The notes beneath the pieces are model-generated. The model saw nothing but the letters and a program-made list of their open reading frames with translations, was not told the origin of the DNA and ran no database searches. DNA of 64,000 nt from assembly GCF_018069625.1 (NCBI RefSeq), contig NZ_CP072941.1, forward strand, positions 1,550,001-1,614,000, in the 5' to 3' direction. The position numbers and the translations under genes were made by a program. Position 1 is the stretch's first letter. The number at the start of each line of letters is the position of its first letter. The DNA is from Streptomyces yatensis (GTDB taxonomy: Bacteria; Actinomycetota; Actinomycetes; Streptomycetales; Streptomycetaceae). Shown in pieces: positions 17,617 through 26,794 of the stretch.

Positions 17617-19329
17617 CTACCGCTCCGGCAGCGGTACGTCCCACACCAGGCGGGTGCCGCCGCCCGGCGGCTCGGCGAGCTCCAGCTCACCGCCGAGCTT
17701 CTCGGCGCGCTCGGCCATGTTCCGCAGTCCGCTGCGACGGCCGCCCTCGGGGATGCCCCTCCCGTTGTCCGTGACCATGAGGGTCAGCCGCCCGGCCGCC
17801 ACGACCAGCGAGATCTCGGCGGCGTCGGCCCGCGCGTGCCGGGCGATGTTCGACATCGCCTCGGCCAGGACGGCGACCATGTCGTCCGCGACGGTGCGCG
17901 GCACATCGGTGTCGACCAGGCCCTCGGTGCGCAGGGAGGGGGTGAAGCCGAGCGCGGGCACGGCCTCCTCGATGGTCTTGGCGGTACGGACCCGCAGCCC
18001 CTGGACGGCGGGGCCCGCCTCGTGCGAGCGCAGCCCGAAGATCGTCGAGCGGATGATCTTGATGGTGTCGTCGAGGTCGTCCACCACCCGCAGCAGCCGT
18101 TCGGAGCCCTCCGGGTGCTGGACGAAGCGCAGCGTGGACTGCAGCGTCATCCCGGCGGCGAAGAGCCGCTGGATGGCCAGGTCGTGCAGATCGCGGGCGA
18201 TCCGGTCGCGGTCCTCCAGCAGCGCGAGCTGCTCCGCGTCGCGCCGCCGCTCGGCCAGTTTCATCGCGATGGCCGCCTGGCCCGCGAAGCCCAGCAGGGT
18301 GTCGGTCTCGATCTGGGTGAAGGCGGGGCTGTCCGCCATGCGGGCCAGCGAGAGCACTCCGCCCACGCCGTCGCTCGTCCGCATCGGCACCGCGACGGCC
18401 GGGCCGAGCCCCTCCCAGCGCTGCGGGCCGACCGTGATCCGCGGGTCGTTCTGGACGTCGGTGCTGGTCACCGGCTCGGAGGCGGTGAAGGCCGCACCGC
18501 CGAAGGTGCCCCGGCGCGGCAGCACCAGACCGCGGTGGGCCTCGGCGTCGGTCCCCGCCGCCAGCGCGACCTGCAGTTCGTCGGTGCCGGCCACCGGCAG
18601 CATCAGCACGCCCAGATCGGCGGAGAGGATCCGGCGGGCGTGCTCGACGATCAGCTCCAGGACCCGGGTCTCGTCCACTCCGGACAGCAGACTGTGGGTG
18701 ACCTCGGCGTTCGCCTCCAGCCAGCGCTGGCGGTGCCGGGCCTCCTCGTACAGCCGGGCGTTCTCGATGGCCACTCCGGCGGCCACGGCGAGGGTGGACA
18801 GCACCGTCTCGTCCTCGCCGTCGAACTCCTTACCGCCACGCTTCTCGGTGAGATACAGGTTGCCGAAGACCTCGTCGCGCACCCGGATGGGCACCCCGAG
18901 GAAGGAGCCCATCGGCGGATGGTTCGGCGGAAAGCCGTAGGAGGCCGGATGCTCCGAGAGTTCGGCCAGCCGCAGCGGCTGGGGGTGGCGGATCAGCTCT
19001 CCCAGGAGGCCGTGGCCGGACGGCAGATGCCCGATCGCCTCGGTCCGGTCCTTGTCGATGCCCACCGGCAGGAATTCGGCCAGCCGCTGATCCTCGCCGA
19101 TCACCCCGAGCGCGCCGTATTCGGCGTCCACGAGCACCACCGCGGCCTCGACGATCCTCCGCAGCACATGGGAAAGATCCAGCTCCCGGCCCACCGACAG
19201 GACGGCCTCCAGCAGGCTGTGCACCCGGTCCTGGGTGCCGCGCACCCCGTCGATGCGCAGCTGCAGCTCCTCCAGCAGCTCGTCCAGTCGCAGCTGGGGC
19301 AGGGACTCCGTACTCCTCGCGCTCTCCAT
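17617..19329 (-). CDS. DosS/OsdK-like GAF-GAF sensor histidine kinase
   Basis: A 570-residue soluble redox/oxygen-sensing kinase with two GAF domains (about residues 50-195 and 225-360), a HisKA_3 dimerisation helix and a HATPase. GAF-A keeps FPPNHPPMGSFLGVPIRVRD; the His before PPM aligns with the haem-ligand His149 of DosS. The phosphoacceptor is in RIARDLHDLAIQRLF. The ATPase N-box is MSNIARHARA and G-box DNGRGIPEGG, ending GTRLVWDVPLPER. ATG at 19329 is preferred (GGAGG ten bases upstream); a GTG at 19335 adds two residues. Partner of the regulator at 15714. Haem binding is inferred from one motif. Confidence 0.93.
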   Translation of the reverse strand: MESARSTESLPQLRLDELLEELQLRIDGVRGTQDRVHSLLEAVLSVGRELDLSHVLRRIVEAAVVLVDAEYGALGVIGEDQRLAEFLPVGIDKDRTEAIGHLPSGHGLLGELIRHPQPLRLAELSEHPASYGFPPNHPPMGSFLGVPIRVRDEVFGNLYLTEKRGGKEFDGEDETVLSTLAVAAGVAIENARLYEEARHRQRWLEANAEVTHSLLSGVDETRVLELIVEHARRILSADLGVLMLPVAGTDELQVALAAGTDAEAHRGLVLPRRGTFGGAAFTASEPVTSTDVQNDPRITVGPQRWEGLGPAVAVPMRTSDGVGGVLSLARMADSPAFTQIETDTLLGFAGQAAIAMKLAERRRDAEQLALLEDRDRIARDLHDLAIQRLFAAGMTLQSTLRFVQHPEGSERLLRVVDDLDDTIKIIRSTIFGLRSHEAGPAVQGLRVRTAKTIEEAVPALGFTPSLRTEGLVDTDVPRTVADDMVAVLAEAMSNIARHARADAAEISLVVAAGRLTLMVTDNGRGIPEGGRRSGLRNMAERAEKLGGELELAEPPGGGTRLVWDVPLPER

Positions 19330-19530
19330 ACCCACGGTGCCTCCGTCGGCCTCACCGCGCCCGGCGCGGCATTCCGCACGGCCCTCACTCTCTTCACGGT
19401 AGCCGCGCCCGGCCGACGGTGAGTCGGTCGGAACATCTTGGCGCGAGAGGACACGTTGGCTAATGTGCGGGCCTGTTCAGGCCTGTTCACTCTGGAGCGT
19501 TTCCACACCCACAGAAGGGTGGACCACCAG

Positions 19531-22500
19531 ATGTCCCGACGCCTCCGTCGTCGTCTCCTCCTCCCCCGGCTCTCCCGGCCACCCCGGCCGCCTCGACCCT
19601 TCCGCCTCTCCCGGCTGGCCGCCTTCGCCCTGGCCCTCGCGCTCGCCGCCCCCGCCGCCCCGGCGGCCGCGGCGAATCCCCCCGATCCGCCCGCGGATGT
19701 CTACAAGCTGCTGGAGGACCCCGAGGTCACCTCGGTCGGCCAGGAGCCCGCCCATGCGCGGCTGACCCCGTACGCCGATACCGCCGGCGCCCTCGACGGC
19801 GGCTCCAGAAGCCCCTGGACCGCCTCGCTCGACGGCAGCTGGAAGCTCCATATGTCCGACCGCCCCGAGGAGGTGCCGAAGGACTTCTTCACCGAGGGCT
19901 ACGACACCTCCAGCAGCGGCTGGCGCAGTGTGAGCGTGCCGCACACCTGGCAGACGGACGGTCTCGACCATCCGGTGTTCCGGAACATCCCCACCGAGAT
20001 GTATCCGGACGCTCCCCCGAAGGTCCCGCATGACGTCAATCCGACCGGGGCCTACGTCAAGACCTTCGAGCTGCCGAAGAGCTGGGAGAAGCGGCGGACG
20101 TTTCTCCGCTTCGAGGGCGTCACCAGCGGCTATCTGCTGTGGGTGAACGGCTCCTACGCCGGCTATGACCAGGGCGGCTACACCCCCGCCGAGTTCGACA
20201 TCAGCGACCGGCTGCACCCGGGCCGCAACACCGTCGCGCTGCAGGTCCACCGCTGGGGTTCGGGGGCGCATCTGGAGGACTACGACCAGTGGCGGTTCTC
20301 GGGCATCTTCCGCTCGGTCGGGCTGTACTCCACCCCGGCCACCCATCTGCGGGACATCACGGTCAAGACCGATCTGGACGCCCGCTACCGCGACGCCCGG
20401 CTGACCGCCGAGGTCGACGTGGCCGCCAAGGGCCCGCGGCGCGCCGCGGATGAGCGCAAGGTCCTCGCCACGCTCTACGACCAGCGCGGACGCAAGGTGA
20501 CAACGATGTCGGGAACGGTGGCCGACGGCAGCGGGTCCACCACCCTCACCGCCGATGTGGCCAATCCGGCCAAGTGGACCGATGAGACGCCGAATCTCTA
20601 CACCCTCGTCGTCCGGCTCACCGACGCCGACGGCACCGTCACCCACACCACGGCCCAGCCGGTGGGCTTCCGCGAGATCGAGATCAAGGACAGACAGCTC
20701 CTCGTCAACGGCGAGCGCGTCCTGATCAAGGGGGTCAACCGCTCCGAGACCGACCCCGGCACCGGCCGCCACGCCACCCGTGAGCGCACCGCCTCGGACG
20801 TCTCCTTGATGAAGCGGCTCAACGTCAACTCCGTGCGCACCTCCCACTACCCCTCGGATCCCTACCTCTACGAACAGGCCGACACCCGCGGTCTGTGGAT
20901 CGACGACGAGGTGGACATCGAGACCCATCACCACGACGCCTGCCCGGACGACTGCCTGGCCGAGCGGCCCGAGTGGCAGGCCGCGTTCATGGACCGCCTC
21001 ACGGCGATGTACGAACGGGACAAGAACCATCCCAGCGTGCTGATGTGGGACACCGGCAACGAGGCCGGACTGGGGAAGGCCCACTACGCGATGGCCGACT
21101 TCCTGGACCGCGAGGACCCGGCCCGGCCGGTCTACCACCAGCCCAACAGCCCGGACGGCGACGCCCCGTTCGCCGATGTGTGGGGCCCGCGCTACCCCTC
21201 CCCCTCGGGTCTGGAGGAGAAGGCGAAGGCCACCACCAAGCCCATCATCATGGGTGAGTACGCCCACGCCATGGGCAACTCGCTCGGCAACTTCCGCGAG
21301 TTCTGGGATGTCGTACGCAAGTATCCCCAGGTCCAGGGCGGCTACATATGGGACTGGGCGGAGCAGAACATCACCCAGCCCCTGCTGACCACCCCCGACA
21401 CCTCCGGCAACGACATCCTGTCCTACGTCTCCGGGAAGCCCGAGCTGGTGGCGGGCCACCGGGGCAAGGCGCTCGAGCTGTCCGGTCTCGACGACTTCGT
21501 GGAGGTCTACCGCGACCCGAAGCTGGACGCGGTCTCGGACGCGCTCACCCTGGACGCCTGGGTGAAACCCGCCGACTGGACCGGCTCCTTCACCGTGATC
21601 GCCAAGGGCGACCACAGCTACGCGCTGAAGATGCGCGACAAGGACACCCTGGAGTTCTTCGTCTACGGGGACGGCGACTGGCACACGGTCGCGGCCGATG
21701 TCCCCGACGGCTGGTACGGCTCATGGCATCGCGTCTCGGGCACCTTCGACGGCCGGACGCTCCGGCTGCTCGTCGACGGGAAGCAGACCGCGTCGGCCGA
21801 CTGGACCGGCACCGTCGGCTCCTCCGCGCAGCCGGTGAACATCGGCCGCAACCCGGAGACCGAGCAGGAGAACATCCGCACCCGGATGGCCCACGGCACC
21901 GTCGACCAGGTCCGCGTCTACCACCAGGCGCTGAGCGCCGATCAGCTCGCCGCCGACCCCAGCGCGGACGCGGTGCTCGCGCTCGACTTCGACCGGCTCG
22001 ACCGGAAGGGGGAGTTCCTGTCCTATGGCGCCGGGACCGGCGGGGTCGACGGGGTGGTCTCCTCCGACCGCACCGTCCAGCCCGAGGCCCGCGCCATGGC
22101 GGCGGTCCACGCCCCGATCCGCATCTCGGGTGACGAGGCCCGCGCGGGGCGGATCGAGGTGCGCAACGAGCGGTCCTTCACCGGCACCGACGACCTCCGG
22201 CTGCGCTGGCGCATCACCGAGGGCGCCCGCACCCTGGCCCAGGGCAGTCGCGCGCTCGGCCTGGCCGCCGGTGGGCGGACCACCCTCCAGCTGCCGAAGC
22301 CGCCCGCCAATCCCCAGGACGCCGACCGGCAGCTGACCGTGGAGGCGGTACGGGCCACGGACACGTCCTGGGCCAAGGCGGGAGACCGGGTGGCCGTCGA
22401 GCAGTTCGACATCGGCGGCCGGCAACTCGCGGGCACGGTACCGGCGCGGGCGCCGGGGAAGGTCGAGGCCACCACGTCCGGCGACCGCCTCACGGTCACC

Positions 22501-24147
22501 GGCGACGGCTTCTCGTACGGCTTCGACCGGGCCAGTGGCGAGCTGGTCTCCATGAAGTCCGGCGGGCGGGAACTGCTCGGCTCCGGCCCCGAGCTGGACG
22601 CCTGGCGCGCCCCGCTCAGCAATGAGATCGGCTCCGAGGAGGGGCCCTGGCGCGAGGCGGGCCTGGACCGGCTGCACACCGAGCCGGGCAAGGTCACGGT
22701 GGACGAGCGGGACGGCGAGGTCGTCGTCACGGTACCCTCGTCCGCCGCCGCGCCCGGTGTGAAGGACTCCTCGTTCGCCCAGACCCTGCGGTACACCGTC
22801 AGCGGCACCGGGGAGCTGCGCCTCGATCACCGCGTCGAGGCCCGGGGCGCGGCGCGCACGGTGCCCTATCTGCCTCGCATCGGGCTCTCGCTCCGGCTGC
22901 CCGACCGCTACGACCGGTTCACCTGGTACGGGCGCGGGCCGCAGGAGAACTACACCGACCGCGAGGACGGCGCCCCCGTGGGGGTGTACTCCACGGACGT
23001 GGACAAGCAGTTCGCCGGATACACCAGGCCGCAGGACTACGGGAACCACGAGGACGTCCGCTGGGCCTCGCTGTCCGACGGCAGCGGCGGGCTCCTGGTG
23101 TCGGGCGACTTCTCGGCCGGGGTGACCCCCTACACCGGGATCGACCGCGCCGCCTATCCGTTCGCCCTCCGCAAGGACCCGGGAGGCAACACCCTGCACC
23201 TGGACCACGCGGTGAGCGGGGTGAGCGAGACGTTCCACACCGTGCTGCCCGAATACCAGCTGCGCCCCGCCAAGGAGTACGCCTACACCCTGCGGCTGCG
23301 CCCGCTGACCGGCGCCGAGGCCCGCACCGGCACCCCGCACGGCCCGGTGGTCTGCGCCCCCGAGGCCAAGCTCACCGCCGCCGACACCACGGTGGCGGCG
23401 GGCGAGTCCACCTCGACCGAGCTGACCGTCACCAACCCCTGCGACACCCCGCTGCGCGAGGTCACGGCGGCCTTCGGCCTGGCCGAGGGGTGGACCGCCG
23501 AGCCCGGCACCCTCGACCTCGGCGACCTCGCGGCGGGCCGGACCGCGACCGTACGGACCGAGATCACCCGCGGCGAGGGCACCCCGGACGGCCTGCGGCC
23601 CGCCGTCGCCGACGTCCGGGCGACCTCGGCCGGCGGCGCGCGGGTGAGCGGCTCGGCGTCGGCCGAGATCGACGGCACGCCTCCCCCGCCGCGCGGCGAC
23701 GTGGCGGTGTCCACGCTCGATTTCCTCACCGCGGACAACGGCTGGGGCCCGGTCGAACGCGACCACAGCAACGGCGAGGCCGCCCCCGGCGACGGCACGA
23801 CCCTGACCGTCGGCGGTACGACCTACGAGCGCGGCCTCGGCACGCACGCCGAGGCGACGGTCGAGGTCTTCCTGGGCGGCAACTGCTCGTCCTTCACGGC
23901 CGACACGGGCCTGGACGACGAGGTGGGGGCCGACGGCAGCGTGGTCTTCGAGGTCTACGCCGACGGCGAGCGGGTGTACCGGGGTGAGACGGTGCGCGGC
24001 CCGGACGCGGCCGTACCGGTGAAGGCCGACATCGAGGGCGCGCAGCGGCTCCGGCTGCGGGTCACCGACGGCGGCGACGGCAACGCGCATGACCACGCCG
24101 ACTGGGGAGCGGCCACGGTGCGCTGCGGAACGGGAGGAACGGGGTGA
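19531..24147 (+). CDS. Secreted GH2 beta-galactosidase-like enzyme, multidomain
   Basis: A 1538-residue exported glycosidase. An Arg-rich signal peptide (RLAAFALALALAAPAAPAAA) is followed by the GH2 sugar-binding domain (SVSVPHTWQTDG; WVNGSYAGYDQGGYTPAEFD), the Ig-like domain and the catalytic barrel. The acid/base Glu is about 511 (WDTGNEAGLG) and the nucleophile about 576 (IMGEYAHAMGNS). A LamG-like domain is inserted after the barrel (about 630-780; ALTLDAWVKPADWTG). Then come the LacZ-type small-chain region (WYGRGPQENYTDRE), a NEW3-like domain and a C-terminal NPCBM domain (GLGTHAEATVEV). ATG 19531 has GAAGGGTGG upstream. It stands alone between the kinase and NUDIX genes; substrate is unknown beyond a likely beta-galactoside. 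Confidence 0.92.
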   Translation: MSRRLRRRLLLPRLSRPPRPPRPFRLSRLAAFALALALAAPAAPAAAANPPDPPADVYKLLEDPEVTSVGQEPAHARLTPYADTAGALDGGSRSPWTASLDGSWKLHMSDRPEEVPKDFFTEGYDTSSSGWRSVSVPHTWQTDGLDHPVFRNIPTEMYPDAPPKVPHDVNPTGAYVKTFELPKSWEKRRTFLRFEGVTSGYLLWVNGSYAGYDQGGYTPAEFDISDRLHPGRNTVALQVHRWGSGAHLEDYDQWRFSGIFRSVGLYSTPATHLRDITVKTDLDARYRDARLTAEVDVAAKGPRRAADERKVLATLYDQRGRKVTTMSGTVADGSGSTTLTADVANPAKWTDETPNLYTLVVRLTDADGTVTHTTAQPVGFREIEIKDRQLLVNGERVLIKGVNRSETDPGTGRHATRERTASDVSLMKRLNVNSVRTSHYPSDPYLYEQADTRGLWIDDEVDIETHHHDACPDDCLAERPEWQAAFMDRLTAMYERDKNHPSVLMWDTGNEAGLGKAHYAMADFLDREDPARPVYHQPNSPDGDAPFADVWGPRYPSPSGLEEKAKATTKPIIMGEYAHAMGNSLGNFREFWDVVRKYPQVQGGYIWDWAEQNITQPLLTTPDTSGNDILSYVSGKPELVAGHRGKALELSGLDDFVEVYRDPKLDAVSDALTLDAWVKPADWTGSFTVIAKGDHSYALKMRDKDTLEFFVYGDGDWHTVAADVPDGWYGSWHRVSGTFDGRTLRLLVDGKQTASADWTGTVGSSAQPVNIGRNPETEQENIRTRMAHGTVDQVRVYHQALSADQLAADPSADAVLALDFDRLDRKGEFLSYGAGTGGVDGVVSSDRTVQPEARAMAAVHAPIRISGDEARAGRIEVRNERSFTGTDDLRLRWRITEGARTLAQGSRALGLAAGGRTTLQLPKPPANPQDADRQLTVEAVRATDTSWAKAGDRVAVEQFDIGGRQLAGTVPARAPGKVEATTSGDRLTVTGDGFSYGFDRASGELVSMKSGGRELLGSGPELDAWRAPLSNEIGSEEGPWREAGLDRLHTEPGKVTVDERDGEVVVTVPSSAAAPGVKDSSFAQTLRYTVSGTGELRLDHRVEARGAARTVPYLPRIGLSLRLPDRYDRFTWYGRGPQENYTDREDGAPVGVYSTDVDKQFAGYTRPQDYGNHEDVRWASLSDGSGGLLVSGDFSAGVTPYTGIDRAAYPFALRKDPGGNTLHLDHAVSGVSETFHTVLPEYQLRPAKEYAYTLRLRPLTGAEARTGTPHGPVVCAPEAKLTAADTTVAAGESTSTELTVTNPCDTPLREVTAAFGLAEGWTAEPGTLDLGDLAAGRTATVRTEITRGEGTPDGLRPAVADVRATSAGGARVSGSASAEIDGTPPPPRGDVAVSTLDFLTADNGWGPVERDHSNGEAAPGDGTTLTVGGTTYERGLGTHAEATVEVFLGGNCSSFTADTGLDDEVGADGSVVFEVYADGERVYRGETVRGPDAAVPVKADIEGAQRLRLRVTDGGDGNAHDHADWGAATVRCGTGGTG

Positions 24148-24175
24148 CCTGACGGCGGACGGCCGCGGGCCCCGG

Positions 24176-24727
24176 TCACGCACGCCCGGGGCCCGCGCCG
24201 TCCGTCCGGTCCCCGGGGCCCTCACCAGGCGTCCGGTCACCGCCGGGGCCCGCACCGTCCGTCCCCTGGAGCAGTTCCTCGAGCCGGTCCAGGAAGACCC
24301 GCTGCTTGGTCACGATCTTCCGGCGGGCCTCGTCGGGGCCGAACCAGGCGACCCGGTCGATCTCGGGGAACTCCCGCATCCGGCCGGACCCCTTCGGCCA
24401 CTCCATGGTGAACGTGCCGGGTGTGATCCGCTCCGGGTCCAGATCGCCCGCGAGCGCCCAGACGGTGACCTCCTTGCCCCCGGTCTGCGTCACGGAGCCG
24501 AGCGGAATCGGCTCGCCGCCGGGCGGGGGCACGCCGAGCTCCTCCTCGAACTCCCGGCGGGCGGCGGCCTCCGGGGTCTCGTCCTCGTCGTACTCCCCCT
24601 TGGGCACGCTCCAGGCGCCCGCGTCCTTGGCGGCCCAGAACGGGCCTCCCATATGGGCGAGCAGTACCTCGACGGCCGGGCCCGCACCGCGGTACAGCAG
24701 GAGTCCGGCGCTGCGCTTACGCGTCAC
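24176..24727 (-). CDS. NUDIX hydrolase
   Basis: A 183-residue cytosolic NUDIX protein. The Nudix box starts at GEYDEDETPEAAARREFEEE and continues LG (G-5x-E-7x-REUxEExGU complete, so catalysis should be intact). The preceding WSVPKG and the N-terminal SAGLLLYRG fit MutT/diadenosine-polyphosphate hydrolase relatives. The C-terminus is an odd Gly/Pro/Asp-rich tail with internal repeats (GTDGAGPGGDRTPGEGPGDR) that is probably disordered. It converges on the GH2 gene and shares a strand with the methyltransferase upstream. Exact substrate cannot be assigned. Confidence 0.9.
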   Translation of the reverse strand: MTRKRSAGLLLYRGAGPAVEVLLAHMGGPFWAAKDAGAWSVPKGEYDEDETPEAAARREFEEELGVPPPGGEPIPLGSVTQTGGKEVTVWALAGDLDPERITPGTFTMEWPKGSGRMREFPEIDRVAWFGPDEARRKIVTKQRVFLDRLEELLQGTDGAGPGGDRTPGEGPGDRTDGAGPGRA

Positions 24728-24799
24728 AGCGACCAGTGTGCGCCCACCCCGCCGGGGTGGTGTGCCGGGCTCGCCGGGTCAGACCTCGCGGGCGCCAGG

Positions 24800-25570
24800 T
24801 CAGCCCTTGCGGGCGTAGCCGAGGTAGGTGACCAGCGGCCGGGCGTCGGGGGCCAGGACGAAGTCGACGATCGGCGGGATCTGCTCATCGCTGATCTGCC
24901 CCTTGCGGCGCGCCATGGTGGCCTTGACCAGGCTGCGCGGGTCCTTGGGCTTGAAGTCGCAGATGTCCTCGTTGCGCAGCCCCTGCCGGTCCAGGGCGGC
25001 GGTCAGTTCGGCGGGGGTGCGCAGCCGGGCCGCCGTGTAGCGGCCGGCCGGCATGATCCGGGTCATCGGGACGCGCTGGAAGGCGCCGAGGTAGATCAGC
25101 CGGGAGAGAAAGGTGCGGTTGACGGTGTCGTAGATGAGCACACCGCCGGGCCGCAGCACCCGGGCGGCCTCCGCGAGCACCCGGTCGAGATCCGAGGTGA
25201 TCTCGAAGGTGTCCGCGTAGTAGGCGAGGTCGAACGCCCCGTCGGCGAGGCCGAGTTGCTCGGCGGGCGCGGTGCGGTACTCGATCCCGGGGTGCTCTCC
25301 CCCGCCCGCCTCGCGCGCCATCTCGGTCGCGGTGGCGGAGGGGTCGACGGCGACGACGTCGAAGCCGAGCCCGGCCAGTCCGCGGGCCAGCAGCCCGCGG
25401 CCGCTGCCCACGACCACGGCGCGGCTGCCGGACGCGGAGAGTTCCGCGCTCTTGAGCGTGGTGCGGACGTACTCCAGGCGGCTGTCCTGGAAGGTGACGG
25501 CCCGGATCTGTCGGCCGTCGACGGCCTCCGGCGACCGTGAGTCCAGTTCGATGTGCGGGGCGGCGGCCAT
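24800..25570 (-). CDS. Class I SAM-dependent methyltransferase
   Basis: A 256-residue methyltransferase of the UbiG/UbiE-like group. Motif I is AVVVGSGRGLLARGLAGLGF, followed by the acidic VVAVDPSA. Motif II/III are in GAFDLAYYADTFEI and AARVLRPGGVLIYDTVN. A UbiG-like order (glycine loop, DP, RVLRPGG) suggests a small-molecule or lipid substrate. ATG at 25570 follows GGGAGAAG and excludes an upstream in-frame extension. It diverges from an HxlR-type regulator across two palindromes, so it is the probable target of that regulator. Substrate unknown. Confidence 0.88.
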   Translation of the reverse strand: MAAAPHIELDSRSPEAVDGRQIRAVTFQDSRLEYVRTTLKSAELSASGSRAVVVGSGRGLLARGLAGLGFDVVAVDPSATATEMAREAGGGEHPGIEYRTAPAEQLGLADGAFDLAYYADTFEITSDLDRVLAEAARVLRPGGVLIYDTVNRTFLSRLIYLGAFQRVPMTRIMPAGRYTAARLRTPAELTAALDRQGLRNEDICDFKPKDPRSLVKATMARRKGQISDEQIPPIVDFVLAPDARPLVTYLGYARKG

Positions 25571-25641
25571 CGTCTTCTCCCTCACGGGTGCGCGGATTCG
25601 CGGATTCACCGGTGCCTGGGGCGGGCCGGACGGGCTCGCCC

Positions 25642-25686
25642 GGTTCCCCGAGGAAACCTAACATCCTCAAGTTCCCTCAGGGAACT
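25642..25686. promoter_or_regulatory. Two operator-like palindromes, methyltransferase/hxlR
   Basis: AGTTCCC-TCA-GGGAACT (25670-25686) is a perfect 7+3+7 dyad; GGTTCCC-CGA-GGAAACC (25642-25658) is the same pattern with one mismatch, centres 28 bp apart. They lie between the divergent methyltransferase and HxlR-family genes, so they are the likely operators of the regulator. Confidence 0.7.
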
Positions 25687-25690
25687 CGGC

Positions 25691-25696
25691 TAGGGT
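25691..25696 (+). promoter_or_regulatory. -10 element TAGGGT, leaderless hxlR
   Basis: TAGGGT ends six bases before the ATG at 25703 and no SD is visible, so transcription probably starts at the start codon. The perfect palindrome at 25670-25686 covers the -35 region, which suits repression. Confidence 0.5.
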
Positions 25697-25702
25697 TGTG
25701 TC

Positions 25703-26236
25703 ATGACCCGTACTCCGCTCGCCGATGTGGCCTGCTCGATCGCCCGCGCCACCGATCTGTTCGGCGACGCCTGGACGGCGCTGATCATGCGAGATGTGCT
25801 CACCGGGGTCACCCGCTTCGACGATCTCGCCCATGACCTGGGCATATCGCGGAAGGTCCTGGCCGCCCGGCTGTCCCGGCTGGTCGAGGAGGGGGTGCTG
25901 ATCCGGGAGCGATACCAGGAGCGGCCGCCGCGTGAGCACTATCGCGCCACCGCGAAGGGCGAGGAGCTCTATCCGGTGCTGCTCGCCCTGATGGACTGGG
26001 GCGACCGCTGGTACGCGGGCCCCGCCGGGCCGCCGGCCCGGATCCGCCATCTCGGCTGCGGACAGGACACCACGCCGGTGTCCGCGTGCGCCCACTGCGG
26101 GGAGCCCCTGACGGTCGGCAACACCACCCAGCTCCCGGGCCCCGGCGGGCGCACCGGGCCCGGCACCCGGGTGCTCGGGCCGCTGCTCGCCGCGCGGGAG
26201 GACGCCCCGGAGACCGGGCACCCGGCGACGGTTTGA
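25703..26236 (+). CDS. HxlR-family transcriptional regulator
   Basis: A 177-residue DNA-binding protein. The HxlR winged helix is residues about 8-100: CSIARATDLFGDAWTALIMR, FDDLAHDLGISRKVLAARLS, LVEEGVLIRERYQERPPREH and YRATAKGEELYPVLLALMDW. The C-terminal section has a possible metal-binding pair (CGQDTTPVSACAHCGEPL, with CxxC), a frequent add-on in actinobacterial HxlR proteins. Divergent from the methyltransferase, with palindromic operators between them, so it probably represses both genes. HxlR proteins often sense reactive electrophiles or redox; the signal here is unknown. Confidence 0.9.
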   Translation: MTRTPLADVACSIARATDLFGDAWTALIMRDVLTGVTRFDDLAHDLGISRKVLAARLSRLVEEGVLIRERYQERPPREHYRATAKGEELYPVLLALMDWGDRWYAGPAGPPARIRHLGCGQDTTPVSACAHCGEPLTVGNTTQLPGPGGRTGPGTRVLGPLLAAREDAPETGHPATV

Positions 26237-26296
26237 GCGAACGGCACGGGGCACTCGGCACAGCAGCCGGGCATCCGACCACGAGGAGCGCCGACC

Positions 26297-26785
26297 ATGC
26301 GCTACGAAGAACTGACGGGCCTGGTCCAGGCCCGGGCCCAGCTCCCCGACCGGCAGTCGGCCGAGCGGGCGATACGGGCGACGCTCGAGACCCTCGCCGA
26401 GCGCATCCCGGGCGGACTGGCGGACCATATGGCGGCACAGCTGCCGCGGGAGGCGGGCGAGCCCCTGCGCCGGGTCGCCGCCGCACACGAGGGCTCACCC
26501 GAGGAGCGGGCGCACCGGCGGGACCACGGCGAGCGGTTCGACCTCACCGGTTTCGCGGGCCGGGTCGCCTGGCGCACCGAGCACACCGAGGAGGAGGCGC
26601 TGCGCGAGGCGGCCGCCTTCTTCGAGGTGCTGGACTCGGCCGTGGACCCGGAGCTGATGGAGAAGCTCTACGGCGTGCTGCCGAGCGACATCCGGGAGCT
26701 GCTGCCGGAGGCACGGGCCGAGCAGGACGCGCCTCGCTCCGAGCGGGGCCGGCGACCGGACCCCCAGGGCCCGCGGGAGCGGTAG
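26297..26785 (+). CDS. DUF2267 domain protein
   Basis: A 162-residue soluble, mostly helical protein. The recognisable DUF2267 pattern covers residues 1-140: ELTGLVQARAQLPDRQSAER, AIRATLETLAERIPGGLADH, MAAQLP and later VAWRTEHTEEEALREAAAFF with LYGVLPSDIRELLPEA. The charged C-terminus is probably disordered. ATG at 26297 follows GAGGAG. DUF2267 proteins often lie near stress genes in actinobacteria but have no assigned activity. Convergent with the small protein at 26795. Confidence 0.85.
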   Translation: MRYEELTGLVQARAQLPDRQSAERAIRATLETLAERIPGGLADHMAAQLPREAGEPLRRVAAAHEGSPEERAHRRDHGERFDLTGFAGRVAWRTEHTEEEALREAAAFFEVLDSAVDPELMEKLYGVLPSDIRELLPEARAEQDAPRSERGRRPDPQGPRER

Positions 26786-26794
26786 GAGCGCGGT

